Source: Gammaproteobacteria bacterium
GTDB taxonomy: Bacteria > Pseudomonadota > Gammaproteobacteria > Burkholderiales > Gallionellaceae
Direction: 5' to 3'
Assembly: GCA_018814405.1 (NCBI GenBank)
Contig: JAHIZO010000002.1
Coordinates: 1 to 64,000, forward strand
Length of the DNA: 64,000 nucleotides
Under the pieces are notes generated by a model. It was not told the DNA's origin. It ran no database searches and saw only the letters and a program-made list of their open reading frames with translations. The stretch's first letter is position 1. Every line of letters begins with the position of its first letter. Both the position numbers and the translations under genes were made by a program. Of the stretch, positions 29,267-39,062 are shown one piece after another.

Positions 29267-30147
29267 CACTGGTCTTTCTTGGTAACGACTGGAATGGGAA
29301 AGGATTTGCGTTTGAACACTTCGCCGCGTGTTTTGCCGCGCCAGTGTTCGGCGATGACATCGCCTAGTTGCAGGCTGAGCAGGCCGAACAGGGCGTAGCC
29401 GAGTTGGGCAAAGAAGGCATTCGGTACTTGTACCAGCAGCGTGCCGCCGCCGAGACGGAACGCCAGCACGACGATATTGCATACCAGCAAGCCGGACAGT
29501 GCGGCACACAGCACACGCCCCCAGTCGCCGGTTGCCAGTTCGGCGAAGATACTGCGTTCATGCCACAAGGCTTGCAAGGCAATCAGCAATAGCAGTGGGG
29601 AGAGCCACATCATCCAGAACAGATATTCCGGCCACGCCGCGCCGCCTATCAAACCCAGCAGGGCGAGCGGTGCGAGCAAGTTGACGGTAGTGCTGGCCGA
29701 AATGGCAGGCATCGCTGGCAAGCGTGCCAGACGTTGCAATAAACCGGGCAGGCTGGCGAGCAGGGTGCGCAGGCCCAACACGGTGGGCAGCAGCAAAGCG
29801 AACAATGCGGTCAATATCAGCATGCCGGTGATATCGAACGCGGCAGGCATCAGCCAACTTTCCGCATAGCGATTCAGATATAGCAATAGCCAGCCGATCA
29901 CTGCGCCCGCCACACTCAGCGCGATAAGGTAGCTACGCTGCAATTTGAGCAGGGAGCGCTGGCGGTTGCCGCCGAATTCGACAGCAATGAAGATGGCCAA
30001 TACTGCGGCCAGCGATGTCAGCAATGGTGTGACCGCTTGTGTCGAAAGCTCGCTGAAATTCCAAGCCGTTTCACCGCCGGATAGTAGATGTCCGGCCAAG
30101 GGTAGGGCGAGTGTCAGGCATATGAATAGTGCCAAGCGGATCAACAT
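29266..30147 (-). CDS. Polytopic membrane protein of unknown function
   Basis: A 293-residue hydrophobic protein with about seven membrane helices (near 4-22, 38-58, 72-92, 104-124, 155-195 as two, 208-228, 238-258). It ends in a basic cytoplasmic tail ([17 protein letters not shown]). I recognise no family motif. It overlaps bpt by 7 bases upstream and touches pyrD downstream, so the three are coexpressed. A link to amino acid or nucleotide metabolism cannot be read from the sequence. Confidence 0.72.
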   Translation of the reverse strand: MLIRLALFICLTLALPLAGHLLSGGETAWNFSELSTQAVTPLLTSLAAVLAIFIAVEFGGNRQRSLLKLQRSYLIALSVAGAVIGWLLLYLNRYAESWLMPAAFDITGMLILTALFALLLPTVLGLRTLLASLPGLLQRLARLPAMPAISASTTVNLLAPLALLGLIGGAAWPEYLFWMMWLSPLLLLIALQALWHERSIFAELATGDWGRVLCAALSGLLVCNIVVLAFRLGGGTLLVQVPNAFFAQLGYALFGLLSLQLGDVIAEHWRGKTRGEVFKRKSFPIPVVTKKDQ

Positions 30148-30881
30148 GTATCGTCCTTGTTGTTAAGTTTTTGCCAGTGGCCGTCGCGCAGCCCCTGCAG
30201 GGGTTGGAAGGCGGCTTTGTAGGCCATCTTGCGCGAAGCGGCGATCCAGTAGCCGAGATAGAGATAGGGCAGTTCCAGTTTGCGGCACAGTTCGATCTGC
30301 CATAGCACGTTATAGGTGCCATAGCTTGCACCGGGCATATCAGGATCGTAGAAGGTGTACACCGCGGACAGGCCATCCTTCAGTACATCCACGATGCTGA
30401 CCATGCGCAGCACACCGTTTTCGCGGAATGCCACCAGCATGCTGTCCACGTGACTTTGCAGCAGGAAGTTGCGGTACTGCTCCGGATCGTCGTCCGCCAT
30501 GCTGCCTTCTGCATGGCGCGCCTGCTGGTAACGCCGGTACAGCTCGAAATACTCCGGCTTATCCTCAAGGGGGAGTAGTTCGACCTGCAGATCGATATGC
30601 CGTTTCCAGCTGCGGCGTTGCGAGCGGGTCGGTGCAAAGGTATTCGCCTCCACGCGCACCGGTACACATTCACGGCATGTGTCGCAACGCGGGCGGTAAG
30701 TGAAGGTGCCGCTGCGACGAAAGCCTTGGCGTACCAGTTCGGAATACACCGGCGCATTGATGAGGAATGAGGGCGTGGCGACTTGCGAGCGCGCCTCCTT
30801 ACCTTCCAGATAACTGCACGGATAGGGCGCCGTCAGATAGAGCTGGATGGAAGAGAGCGGGATGTCGTTGAGCAGACTCAT
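30141..30881 (-). CDS. bpt: Aspartate/glutamate leucyltransferase Bpt
   Basis: A 246-residue protein of the arginyl/leucyl-transferase family. It has the N-terminal Cys-rich region [18 protein letters not shown] and the C-terminal [19 protein letters not shown]. The bacterial enzyme puts Leu on proteins that start with Asp or Glu and so makes them N-degron substrates for ClpAP. The name Bpt rather than Ate is chosen because it is the usual proteobacterial form. Its ATG overlaps the aat stop, so both N-degron transferases are coupled. Confidence 0.93.
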   Translation of the reverse strand: MSLLNDIPLSSIQLYLTAPYPCSYLEGKEARSQVATPSFLINAPVYSELVRQGFRRSGTFTYRPRCDTCRECVPVRVEANTFAPTRSQRRSWKRHIDLQVELLPLEDKPEYFELYRRYQQARHAEGSMADDDPEQYRNFLLQSHVDSMLVAFRENGVLRMVSIVDVLKDGLSAVYTFYDPDMPGASYGTYNVLWQIELCRKLELPYLYLGYWIAASRKMAYKAAFQPLQGLRDGHWQKLNNKDDTC

Positions 30882-31573
30882 GCGAACAGGTCGGTGTCGA
30901 AGCGAAAGTCGGTTATGGGGACACAGTTTATCAATTCTTGCAGGCGTGACAGGAATTCATTGCGCGGAATCTCGCGCGCCCCGAGCGAGGCAAGGTGCGG
31001 TGTGTTCATCTGACAGTCGATCATCCCGAAGTCCCAGCGCTGCAATTGCGCGCACAGATGTGCCAAAGCGATCTTGGAAGCATCGCTACGGCGGCTGAAC
31101 ATCGACTCGCCGTAGAACATCTTGCCGATTGCGATGCCATAGAGGCCACCTACCAGTTGGTCTTCCATCCAGGTCTCCACCGAATGTGCATGGCCCAAGC
31201 GATGCAATTCGCAATATGCCTGCACCATCTGTTCCTGTATCCAGGTGCCATCCTGTCCATCGCGCGGCGCTGCACAGGCGCGCATGACTTGTTCGAAGGC
31301 TGTGTCGGTGCGTAGTTGGTAAGCGCCTCGGCGCAAGGTCTTGCGAAGCGAATGTGAGAGTTTGAACGCCTGAGGGATCAGCACCATGCGCGGATCGGGG
31401 CTCCACCACAGGATGGGGTCACCTTCTCCGAACCAGGGGAAGATGCCGTGGCGATAAGCGTCTAGCAAACGTGCGGGAGACAGGTCGCCACCGGCGGCGA
31501 GCAGTCCATTCGGGTGGCTGAGCGCCTGTGTGACAGACGGGAACGGTGTGTCTTCTTGCAGGAGCAGAATCAT
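30878..31573 (-). CDS. aat: Leucyl/phenylalanyl-tRNA-protein transferase
   Basis: A 231-residue enzyme that adds Leu or Phe to proteins with N-terminal Lys or Arg. The signature [26 protein letters not shown] is split here as [15 protein letters not shown] and YRHGIFPWF, followed by [10 protein letters not shown], and the C-terminus has [19 protein letters not shown] chose the ATG at 31573; a TTG at 31591 is possible. It is divergent from the PilZ-like gene across a region with a perfect palindrome. Confidence 0.95.
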   Translation of the reverse strand: MILLLQEDTPFPSVTQALSHPNGLLAAGGDLSPARLLDAYRHGIFPWFGEGDPILWWSPDPRMVLIPQAFKLSHSLRKTLRRGAYQLRTDTAFEQVMRACAAPRDGQDGTWIQEQMVQAYCELHRLGHAHSVETWMEDQLVGGLYGIAIGKMFYGESMFSRRSDASKIALAHLCAQLQRWDFGMIDCQMNTPHLASLGAREIPRNEFLSRLQELINCVPITDFRFDTDLFA

Positions 31574-31629
31574 GGCGTGAGCATAGAACAACTCACTAGA
31601 TTTGGCACTTCATGTGTATGAAACAGGGA

Positions 31630-31645
31630 TATATACCGGTATATA
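31630..31645. promoter_or_regulatory. 16-bp perfect palindrome between divergent genes
   Basis: TATATACCGGTATATA reads the same on both strands. It lies 57 bases upstream of the aat ATG and 80 bases upstream of the PilZ-like gene's GTG. Its symmetry and place suggest an operator for a dimeric regulator; no regulator gene is adjacent. Confidence 0.45.
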
Positions 31646-31725
31646 GACCGCCCACCCTATGTGCAGCACGCTCGAAATGTGCTTATATTGCATCTACTTG
31701 GTGCGAGCAAGCAGGGGAGATAACA

Positions 31726-33255
31726 GTGGTTTTGGGATTGTTTGGAAAAAAATCGGATCATCCGCTGGCGGAGATGAAGTCTGCGCAATCGCTGCTGGAC
31801 GATATTCCCAAGCATGATTCGATCAAGGCTTTGCAGGAGTTGACCGACTGGGTCGAGGCCATCAACGAGCAGGCGGAAAGCTTCAAGCTTGACCATCACT
31901 GGGCGGTGTTGCGCCTGTACGATCAGGCGGCGCAGGGGCATGTGCGCAAGCTGTTGCACGATTACTTCACGCTGCAAACGCTCTCGCAATTCCAGGAGAA
32001 CCGTCTGTGGACATTGCTTGACGCCTACTACACACAAAGTGATTACGCGCACTTTAATGTGCTGCAGCGCTATCACGAGAACGCCAAAGGCGCTTCAGCG
32101 ATAAAGGCTGATCTGGCTTTGCTGTGTACACGCGGCATCGCTGCTATCGGTGGCTTGCTGAAGATGGCGGCGGCTCGTTATGCGATGGTGGATCCGGCCC
32201 TGTGGCGACGTTTGGCTGCTTACTACCAACTGGCCGAGACACAGGAATTCAGCAACGAGAGTGTCACTGTCTATCCCGGGTGCAATCTCAGCACCAACGA
32301 GGCCTTTGCAGTGCTGATGCTGTGGTACGGCTGCAGTGCCGGCAACCTGAATCCGGTGCAGGAGCATATCGCCGAGCGGCTGTTCGCCGCGCTGGGAAAA
32401 GGTGTGCAGGTATTCAATGCCTATAACGGTACAGCACTGTATGTATTCGATATGGCGCAGCCCACGCCACCCATGCGCGCCACGGCGGAAGGCACTATCC
32501 ATCCCGCTTTGCGCTACATCGTGGCGGACAATATGCGGCAGATGTTGGAGGGCATGATCAAGACGCTGGACAAAGGCATTTTTCCGGACGGCTTGAATCT
32601 ATACGGTGCCAAGTTCGAAGCTGAGTTGGTGAAGGATATCGCCGGAAAGTTGATGCAGAGCCTGACCCTGCCGCCACCCACCCGCCGTACGCCGCGCCGT
32701 AAGATCAAAGTCAATCTCAAGGTCGCCAACGGATTCCTCAAGATGCTGGAGCACAGCGATGTCGGTTTGAATTTCGGGGCCGACGAGAGTGATACTTGGG
32801 AGATCGAAGACATCAGTGCCACCGGTTTTCGCAGCGTGGTGCAATCGTCGCGCGTCGACGGCATCAAGATCGGCGCGCTGGTCGGCAGCAAGCCAGAGAG
32901 TGTCACCCACTGGGGGGCAGGCGTGGTGCGCCGTTTGAGTCGCGACCGCGACGGCGCTTTGCACATCGGTGTCGAAGTATTGAGCCCGCGCATAGTCGGT
33001 GTGCCTTTGCAGGATCGTGCTGTGAGGGGGCCGGAAGGCGGGCAGCTCGGCCTGTATCTGAACCGGCCGACCGATACCAGCGGTGAAGCCTGGCTGCTGA
33101 TGAAGCAGGATACCTATACGCCGCAGCGCAGTCTCAATATGGAATTGGAAGATAAAGCCTATCTACTGTTGCCATTGGCGCTGGTGGAGCGAGGGGATGA
33201 TTACGATCTTGCCCGTTACCGCATGATGGAGCAGGACACTGGCAGCGAAGCTTAA
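31726..33255 (+). CDS. Large cytoplasmic protein with C-terminal PilZ-like region
   Basis: A 509-residue soluble protein. The N-terminal 300 residues are helical and not assigned to a family. Near residue 319 there is RRTPRR, which fits RxxxR, and near 361 DISATG, which fits (D/N)xSxxG; these are the two c-di-GMP-binding motifs of PilZ domains, here about 40 residues apart, longer than usual. A beta-rich region follows. The GTG at 31726 has a strong AGGGGAGA site 5 bases upstream; a longer frame from 31612 lacks one and spans the palindrome. It may be a c-di-GMP receptor; this rests on two short motifs. Confidence 0.72.
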   Translation: MVLGLFGKKSDHPLAEMKSAQSLLDDIPKHDSIKALQELTDWVEAINEQAESFKLDHHWAVLRLYDQAAQGHVRKLLHDYFTLQTLSQFQENRLWTLLDAYYTQSDYAHFNVLQRYHENAKGASAIKADLALLCTRGIAAIGGLLKMAAARYAMVDPALWRRLAAYYQLAETQEFSNESVTVYPGCNLSTNEAFAVLMLWYGCSAGNLNPVQEHIAERLFAALGKGVQVFNAYNGTALYVFDMAQPTPPMRATAEGTIHPALRYIVADNMRQMLEGMIKTLDKGIFPDGLNLYGAKFEAELVKDIAGKLMQSLTLPPPTRRTPRRKIKVNLKVANGFLKMLEHSDVGLNFGADESDTWEIEDISATGFRSVVQSSRVDGIKIGALVGSKPESVTHWGAGVVRRLSRDRDGALHIGVEVLSPRIVGVPLQDRAVRGPEGGQLGLYLNRPTDTSGEAWLLMKQDTYTPQRSLNMELEDKAYLLLPLALVERGDDYDLARYRMMEQDTGSEA

Positions 33256-33947
33256 TCGGCGCTGGTCATGCGCTGGCTCAGCCAGCCGGAGATATCGTCT
33301 ATCTCTTCCATGCAAACCGAGTGCGGCATGTCGTATTCATGCCAGTCCACCTTGCTACCCGCTTCCTGTAATAATTTCAGTGAGTGCGTGCCCAGCGCGT
33401 AAGGCACGACCGTATCCTGCCTGCCGTGCGCCATGAATAGTGGCGTTTCAAGTCCCGCCTGACAGGCTTCTGTCTGTAGCGTATCCGCCAATGGAAGATA
33501 GGTGGAGAGTGCCAGTATCCCGCCCAAGCCTGCTTGTCTGCGCAATCCACATTGCAGCGCGATCGCCCCGCCCTGAGAGAACCCCGCGAGAAAGATGTTC
33601 GCCGGAGGAATGCCGCGCGCGATCTCGTGTTCGATGAAAGCATCTATCGCTTGCTGAGAAGCACGAATGCCCACACCATCTTGCATGGTGGCATTGTCAG
33701 TACGATTCCAACTCGTAGCATCAGCGTTATAGATGTCATACCAGGCCGGCATCACGAAACCACCGTTGAGCGTGACCGGCATCTGTGGCGCATGCGGAAA
33801 GATATGGCGTACCGCATGTGGCAGTTGCAAAGCTTCCGCCACGGGCACGAAATCGTCGCCACTCGCACCCAAGCCATGCAGCCAGATCATGCTGTAGCGC
33901 GGCTCGCGACCACTGTCGAAAGTGATGTGGCGCAATAAATCACTCAT
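33252..33947 (-). CDS. Alpha/beta-hydrolase, carboxylesterase/phospholipase family
   Basis: A 231-residue serine hydrolase of the acyl-protein thioesterase/carboxylesterase type. It has WLHGLGASGDDF (oxyanion region), nucleophile Ser in AGFSQGGAIAL, Asp in HGRQDTVVPY and His in DMPHSVCMEE. No signal peptide is present. The ATG overlaps the darP stop by 4 bases, so the two are coupled. It ends with a 4-base overlap with the convergent PilZ-like gene. Confidence 0.9.
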   Translation of the reverse strand: MSDLLRHITFDSGREPRYSMIWLHGLGASGDDFVPVAEALQLPHAVRHIFPHAPQMPVTLNGGFVMPAWYDIYNADATSWNRTDNATMQDGVGIRASQQAIDAFIEHEIARGIPPANIFLAGFSQGGAIALQCGLRRQAGLGGILALSTYLPLADTLQTEACQAGLETPLFMAHGRQDTVVPYALGTHSLKLLQEAGSKVDWHEYDMPHSVCMEEIDDISGWLSQRMTSAD

Positions 33948-34459
33948 GGCTGCGGAATGATCTCGCGCAGCAACTGGAATATCTCGCGGTATGCCTTTGG
34001 CGGCTTGCTCAGTTCTTTTTCCTTTATCGCATTGCGGATCAATGCGCGCAGTCGCTGCACATCCGCTTCCGGATGCTGAGTCAGGAATTCGGTCAATGCG
34101 TCCGGTTCTTCCAGCATGCGGTCGCGCCAGGCTTCCACCTGATGCAACCATGCCGTGTGTTGCCGCGAATTGCCGCTCCATATCTCTAGTTTGGCCAGGA
34201 TGGGGGCGATGTCCACATCGCGCATCAGCTTGCCGATGTATTGCACCTGGCGCTTCTGCGCGCCGAACTTGGAGATGCGTTTATATTCCACCAGCGCTTC
34301 GAACAGGTTCTCCGGCAGGTCCAGTTCGCGCCATTTCTCTTTGGAGAGTTCGGTCAGTTGTTTGCCCAGATCCTGCAGGTCATGCATCTGTTTTTTGATC
34401 TTGGTCTTGCTGGGCGGGAGCTCTTCCAGCGCCTCGTCGTGGGTGTTGTGCGGTTTCAT
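33944..34459 (-). CDS. darP: Ribosome biogenesis factor DarP/YjgA (DUF615)
   Basis: A 171-residue, charged helical protein. PPSKTKIKKQMHDLQDLGKQL, ISKFGAQKRQVQYIGKLMRD and QLLREI near the C-terminus are typical of YjgA. The family binds the large ribosomal subunit during late assembly. It lies divergent from pmbA, a common pairing in beta- and gammaproteobacteria. Confidence 0.93.
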   Translation of the reverse strand: MKPHNTHDEALEELPPSKTKIKKQMHDLQDLGKQLTELSKEKWRELDLPENLFEALVEYKRISKFGAQKRQVQYIGKLMRDVDIAPILAKLEIWSGNSRQHTAWLHQVEAWRDRMLEEPDALTEFLTQHPEADVQRLRALIRNAIKEKELSKPPKAYREIFQLLREIIPQP

Positions 34460-34530
34460 AGTGGGTGTCGTTTCAGGTCGGTATGTTGTTATGATAGCGC
34501 CCCTGCTGCTTGCCCCCGACTGAAAATTTT

Positions 34531-35877
34531 ATGCGCGCTCCTGTAAACACCTCCCAAACGCCCCTAGATAGTCTGCGCCAAATGGCTGCCGATATCGTCG
34601 CCTATGCCCGCAAGAAGGGCGCTTCAGACTGCGTGGCCGAAGTATCAGAGGGTGATGGACATGCGGTCAGTGTGCGTCAGGGCGAGATAGAGACCATCGA
34701 ATACAACCGCGACAAAGGGCTGAGCGTGACCGTCTACCTCGGTCAGCGGCGCGGCAATGCCAGTACGTCGGATTTCTCCAAGCAGGCTGTGCACGACACG
34801 GTGGATGCAGCGCTCAACATCGCGCGTTTCACCGCCGAAGATGATTGCGCGGGTTTGCCCGATGCCGATCAGCTGGCTTTCGAATATCAGGATCTGGACC
34901 TGTACCACCCGTGGGGCATCAACGTCGAACAAGCTGTCGAGCTGGCGCGGGAGTGCGAGCAAGCTGCCTTCGCGGCGGACAAGCGCATCGTCAATTCAGA
35001 AGGTGCCAGTGTCAATGCCAATCAAGGTTGTTTCGTGCAGGCAAACAGCCGCGGCTTCAGTGGCGGCTATTTTTCTTCGCGCCACAGCGTGAGCTGTTCG
35101 GTGATCGCCGGTAAAGGCGACGGCATGCAACGCGACTACTGGTACAGCGTGGCACGTAATGCGGCGGAGATCCTCAGGGTGGAAGAGATCGGCCGCATTG
35201 CCGCCGAACGCACCGTGCGTCGCCTCAAGGCGCGCAGGTTGTCCACCATGCAATGTCCGGTGCTGTTCGAAGCGCCGGTGGCGGCCAGTCTGTTCGGCCA
35301 CTTCGTGCAGGCGGTGAGTGGCGGTGCGCTGTATCGCAAGTCCTCCTTCCTGGCGGGTTCGCTGGAGCAGCAGGTATTCTCCGATATCGTGCATATCGAA
35401 GATGTGCCGGACATCAAGCGCGGTCTGGCCAGCAGCCCGTTCGATAACGAAGGTGTGCGCACGCGACGTCGTGCCATCGTTGACGACGGCGTGCTGAAAG
35501 GTTATTTCCTAAGCAGCTATAGCGCGCGCAAGCTGGGCATGCGAACCACCGGCAACGCGGGCGGCACACACAATTTGATCATTCGTCCGGGCGAGCAAGA
35601 TTTCGCGGGATTGTTACGCACCATGCAGCGCGGATTGGTGGTGACCGAGTTGCTGGGCCATGGCGTCAATCCGGTGACGGGCGACTACTCGCGCGGCGCG
35701 GCGGGTTTCTGGGTGGAGAACGGCGAGATCCAGTATGCGGTGGAAGAGATCACCATCGCAGGCAATCTGAAAGACATGTATCGCGACATCGTCGCCATCG
35801 GCAATGATGAACTGGTGCAGGGCTCACGCAAGTGCGGCTCGGTATTGCTGGGGCGCATGTCGATAGCAGGACAATGA
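34531..35877 (+). CDS. pmbA: Metalloprotease PmbA/TldE
   Basis: A 448-residue protein of the TldD/PmbA family. It has VSVRQGEIETIEYNRDKGLSV-like substrate-domain sequence near the N-terminus and the C-terminal GNAGGTHNLII, LLGHGVNPVTGDYSRGAAGFW and ILRVEE blocks. TldE partners with TldD in peptide maturation (microcin, CcdA degradation); only TldD carries the zinc site, and this copy lacks HExxxH, as expected. The start is the ATG at 34531; a TTG 7 codons earlier is less likely. The FecR/LysM gene follows after 20 bases. Confidence 0.94.
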   Translation: MRAPVNTSQTPLDSLRQMAADIVAYARKKGASDCVAEVSEGDGHAVSVRQGEIETIEYNRDKGLSVTVYLGQRRGNASTSDFSKQAVHDTVDAALNIARFTAEDDCAGLPDADQLAFEYQDLDLYHPWGINVEQAVELARECEQAAFAADKRIVNSEGASVNANQGCFVQANSRGFSGGYFSSRHSVSCSVIAGKGDGMQRDYWYSVARNAAEILRVEEIGRIAAERTVRRLKARRLSTMQCPVLFEAPVAASLFGHFVQAVSGGALYRKSSFLAGSLEQQVFSDIVHIEDVPDIKRGLASSPFDNEGVRTRRRAIVDDGVLKGYFLSSYSARKLGMRTTGNAGGTHNLIIRPGEQDFAGLLRTMQRGLVVTELLGHGVNPVTGDYSRGAAGFWVENGEIQYAVEEITIAGNLKDMYRDIVAIGNDELVQGSRKCGSVLLGRMSIAGQ

Positions 35878-35897
35878 AGACCAAGAAGGAGAATGCA

Positions 35898-37175
35898 ATG
35901 AAGAAAGTATTGCTGGGCGCAGTTGCCTTGTTGTGGATGCAGTTCGCCTGGGCGGAAGTGCCGTTGCCGGGGCCGGACGATGTGATCATCGAAGTGCGCA
36001 CGGGCGATACGCTGGGTGATCTGGCACGTACGCAAATGGATATGCCATCGCGCTGGCGCGACGTGGCGAACTACAACCTGTTGCCCGATCCGAATCTGAT
36101 CGAGCCCGGCCAGCAATTGCGCGTCAAGCGCGCTTGGCTGAAATCCCGCTCGGGCAGTATGAAAGTCGAAGTGGTGACAGGCGAGGCGACGGCCAACGGC
36201 AAAGCCTTGAAGGCAGGTGATTGGATACCGGCAGGGGCGCGTGTATTGACCGCACAAGGCGGGGCTTTGCGTTTGCGTATGCCGGACACTTCGCTGGTGA
36301 ATATGTTGGAGAGCAGTGACCTCAAAGTGGAGAAGCTGGAACAACGTGCGGATGGTGTGTTCTCGTCTTTGTTGCGCTTGGTGACCGGGCAGATCGATGC
36401 ATTCAAGGCCAAGCATGAAGCCGGGATGGCCGATCTGTCGGTCGCGGGACGCAACGCCACAGTCGGTATTCGCGGTACACACTTCCGTGTGCGACAGGAT
36501 GGTGTCGTCACGTTCACCGAAGTTGAAGAAGGAACTGTTGCATTCGATGCCACGCAGACACCGGTCGTGCTGGCGCTGAATATGCGTGAAGGTTCGGTGG
36601 CCAACGGGCGTGATGCGGCGCAGGTTATCCCGCTGCTGTCCGAGCCGGTCTATCCGGAATTGCCCGCCATGTTCAGTACGCCCTATATCGAATGGACGAT
36701 GGGCGAGCAGGAAGGCGCGCTGCGCTATGTCGGCGAGTTGTCGCAAAATGCGGAATTCTCGGCCCAGTTGGTGTCGGTACGCAGCGATGGAAAAACGATC
36801 CGCCTGAATGATTTGCCGAATGGCCGTTACTGGTTGAAGTTGCGTGCGGTGGATAGCCATGGTCTGCAAGGCATGGAAGGCAAGGTCGGCTTCGAGGTCA
36901 ATGTGCCGCCGCGCCAGTTCGCCATGACCAAGGTCTATGTCAGCGGCAAGCAATTGCAGCTGCGCTGGGTGGGGCGCAAGCAGAGCGTGAGCTATCAGGT
37001 GCAAGTTGCACCGCGTCAGGATTTCCAGCATCTGCTGCTGGATGCCAAAACGGCGGAAAACTGGATCGACATGCCGCGTCCGCAGTCCGGTCGCTATTTC
37101 CTGCGCGTGCGCCAGATATTCGCCGGTGGTCAGGCCGGTGCCTGGGATGTGCCGATGATGTTCGACGCCCCCTGA
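35898..37175 (+). CDS. Periplasmic LysM and FecR domain protein
   Basis: A 425-residue secreted protein. Residues 1-20 are a signal peptide (MKKVLLGAVALLWMQFAWAE). A LysM domain (about 30-82) starts EVRTGDTLGDLARTQ and ends IEPGQQLRV. A FecR-like domain follows (about 110-240), with GRNATVGIRGTHFRVR. The remaining 170 residues look like beta-sandwich repeats (ANGRYWLKLRAVD type). The ATG has AAGGAG ahead of it. LysM suggests peptidoglycan binding; the FecR part is often a structural domain and need not mean iron regulation. A terminator follows the gene. Confidence 0.87.
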   Translation: MKKVLLGAVALLWMQFAWAEVPLPGPDDVIIEVRTGDTLGDLARTQMDMPSRWRDVANYNLLPDPNLIEPGQQLRVKRAWLKSRSGSMKVEVVTGEATANGKALKAGDWIPAGARVLTAQGGALRLRMPDTSLVNMLESSDLKVEKLEQRADGVFSSLLRLVTGQIDAFKAKHEAGMADLSVAGRNATVGIRGTHFRVRQDGVVTFTEVEEGTVAFDATQTPVVLALNMREGSVANGRDAAQVIPLLSEPVYPELPAMFSTPYIEWTMGEQEGALRYVGELSQNAEFSAQLVSVRSDGKTIRLNDLPNGRYWLKLRAVDSHGLQGMEGKVGFEVNVPPRQFAMTKVYVSGKQLQLRWVGRKQSVSYQVQVAPRQDFQHLLLDAKTAENWIDMPRPQSGRYFLRVRQIFAGGQAGAWDVPMMFDAP

Positions 37176-37197
37176 GCTTTCGCTATGACCCATTGAG

Positions 37198-37222
37198 ACG
37201 CCGCCCTGATGGGCGGCGTTTT
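37198..37222 (+). terminator. Terminator after the LysM/FecR gene
   Basis: ACGCCGCCC, a TGAT loop and GGGCGGCGT form a 9-bp GC-rich stem followed by TTT, 22 bases after the stop codon. Confidence 0.85.
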
Positions 37223-37234
37223 AGCTTCCGGGCG

Positions 37235-37243
37235 TGATAAAAT
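37235..37243 (+). promoter_or_regulatory. Extended -10 promoter with GC-rich discriminator for glyA
   Basis: TGATAAAAT matches an extended -10 box and is followed directly by GCGCGCC, a GC-rich discriminator. It lies 41 bases before the glyA ATG. No -35 box is visible because a terminator hairpin occupies that place. Confidence 0.45.
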
Positions 37244-37284
37244 GCGCGCCTTTCTTTTTATCCTTTAACTTTGGAAGGCTATCC

Positions 37285-38532
37285 ATGTTCTCGCGCAAAA
37301 ACACCCTCGCTGCCGTCGACCCCGATCTGTGGGACGCGATCCAGAAAGAAACCGTCCGTCAGGAAGATCACATCGAACTGATCGCTTCGGAAAACTACAC
37401 CAGCCCGGCGGTGATGGAAGCGCAGGGTAGCCAGCTCACCAACAAGTATGCCGAAGGCTATCCCGGCAAGCGCTATTACGGTGGTTGCGAATTCGTGGAC
37501 ATCGCCGAGCAGATGGCGATCGATCGTGCAAAATCCTTGTTCGGTGCCGAATACGCCAACGTGCAGCCGCACTCCGGTTCGCAGGCTAATCAGGGCGTGT
37601 ACGTCTCCGTGCTGAAGCCGGGCGACACCATCCTCGGTATGAGCCTGGCCCACGGTGGCCACCTGACCCACGGTGCCAGCGTGAACATCAGCGGCAAGCT
37701 GTACAAGGCTGTGCAGTACGGCCTGAATGACAAGGAAGAGATCGACTACGACGAAGTGCAGCGTTTGGCTGATGAGCACAAGCCCAAGATGATCGTGGCA
37801 GGTGCTTCCGCCTATGCGCTGGTGATCGACTGGAAGCGCTTCCGCGCTATCGCCGACAGCGTCGGCGCCTACCTGTTCGTGGACATGGCGCACTACGCCG
37901 GTTTGATCGCCGCCGGTTGTTACCCCAGCCCGGTCGGTATCGCCGACTTTGTCACCACCACCACCCACAAGACTCTGCGCGGTCCGCGCGGCGGCCTGAT
38001 CCTGGCCAAGGCGGAACATGAGAAGGCGCTCAACTCGGCCATCTTCCCGCAGTTGCAGGGTGGTCCGCTGATGCATGTGATCGCCGCCAAGGCGGTGGCA
38101 TTCAAGGAGGCGGCCAGCAAGGAGTTCAAGGACTACCAGATGCAAGTGATCGACAACGCACGCGTGATGGCAAAAGTGCTGACCGAGCGCGGTGTGCGCA
38201 TCGTCTCGGGTCGTACCGACAGTCACGTGTTCCTGGTCGATCTGCGCGCCAAGAAACTGACCGGCAAGGCTGCCGAGGAAGCGCTGGGCAAGGCGCACAT
38301 CACCGTCAACAAGAACGCCATCCCCAACGATCCCGAGAAGCCATTCGTGACTTCTGGTATCCGTATCGGTTCGCCTGCGATGACGACACGCGGTTTCAAG
38401 GAATTGGAAGCGGAGAAACTGGCCAACCTGATCGCTGACGTGCTGGATGCGCCGACCGATGAAACTGTGATCGCACGCGTGGTGGGCGAGGTGAAAAAGC
38501 TAACCATCGCTTTCCCGGTTTACGGAGCCTGA
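37285..38532 (+). CDS. glyA: Serine hydroxymethyltransferase
   Basis: A 415-residue PLP enzyme that interconverts serine and glycine and charges tetrahydrofolate. The PLP-lysine motif [18 protein letters not shown] is present, as are [19 protein letters not shown] and [12 protein letters not shown]. The ATG at 37285 follows a GGAAGG site; a longer frame to 37234 is rejected. It heads the long plus-strand glyA-nrdR-rib-nusB string, the E. coli-like neighbourhood of glyA and nrdR. Confidence 0.97.
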   Translation: MFSRKNTLAAVDPDLWDAIQKETVRQEDHIELIASENYTSPAVMEAQGSQLTNKYAEGYPGKRYYGGCEFVDIAEQMAIDRAKSLFGAEYANVQPHSGSQANQGVYVSVLKPGDTILGMSLAHGGHLTHGASVNISGKLYKAVQYGLNDKEEIDYDEVQRLADEHKPKMIVAGASAYALVIDWKRFRAIADSVGAYLFVDMAHYAGLIAAGCYPSPVGIADFVTTTTHKTLRGPRGGLILAKAEHEKALNSAIFPQLQGGPLMHVIAAKAVAFKEAASKEFKDYQMQVIDNARVMAKVLTERGVRIVSGRTDSHVFLVDLRAKKLTGKAAEEALGKAHITVNKNAIPNDPEKPFVTSGIRIGSPAMTTRGFKELEAEKLANLIADVLDAPTDETVIARVVGEVKKLTIAFPVYGA

Positions 38533-38535
38533 TGT

Positions 38536-38567
38536 GAGAAGGGGGAAGCGCGAATCGCGCCCTTCTC
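38536..38567 (+). other. Hairpin between glyA and nrdR
   Basis: GAGAAGGG pairs with CCCTTCTC around an inner GCGCG/CGCGC stem with a 4-base bulge. No T tract follows. It may act as a weak attenuator or RNA-stabilising hairpin between the two genes. Confidence 0.4.
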
Positions 38568-38588
38568 CCTTTACCCTTCCCGATCATT

Positions 38589-39062
38589 ATGAAATGTCCA
38601 TTCTGTAAGCACGAAGACACCCAAGTGGTGGATACGCGATTGAGCGAAGAGGGCGACAGCATCCGTCGTCGCCGTCGCTGTCTGTCGTGCGACAAACGTT
38701 TCACTACGCATGAAGTGGTGGAACTACGCATGCCGCAGGTGGTGAAACAGAACGGCATGCGTAGCGAATTCGATGATGATCGCTTGCGCAACAGTTTTAC
38801 CCGTGCTTTGCACAAACGGCCGGTGCCGGCCGATCTGGTGGAGCTGGCGATAGAGCATGTCACGCAGAAGATATTCTCGTTCGGCGAACGCGAGATCCCG
38901 TCGCGTCAGATCGGCGAGCTAGTGATGAAGGAGTTGTTGAAGTTGGATAAGGTGGCTTACATCCGCTTTGCCTCGGTGTACAAGAGCTTCCAGGATGTGG
39001 ATGACTTCACCGATGAGGTGGATGCCATGCGCAAACCGATTCGACGGCGTAAGACGGACTGA
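38589..39062 (+). CDS. nrdR: Transcriptional repressor NrdR
   Basis: A 157-residue regulator of ribonucleotide reductase genes. The N-terminal zinc ribbon [15 protein letters not shown]...CLSCDKRF (residues 3-40) and the ATP-cone domain (about 46-136) are intact. It senses ATP/dATP and binds NrdR boxes in nrd promoters. ribD starts 2 bases after its stop, the conserved nrdR-ribD order. Confidence 0.96.
   Translation: MKCPFCKHEDTQVVDTRLSEEGDSIRRRRRCLSCDKRFTTHEVVELRMPQVVKQNGMRSEFDDDRLRNSFTRALHKRPVPADLVELAIEHVTQKIFSFGEREIPSRQIGELVMKELLKLDKVAYIRFASVYKSFQDVDDFTDEVDAMRKPIRRRKTD

Noticed and set aside
35685-37193. 502-codon open frame opposite pmbA and the LysM/FecR gene
   Set aside because: Same antisense artefact; the plus-strand genes have signal peptide, domains and ribosome binding sites.
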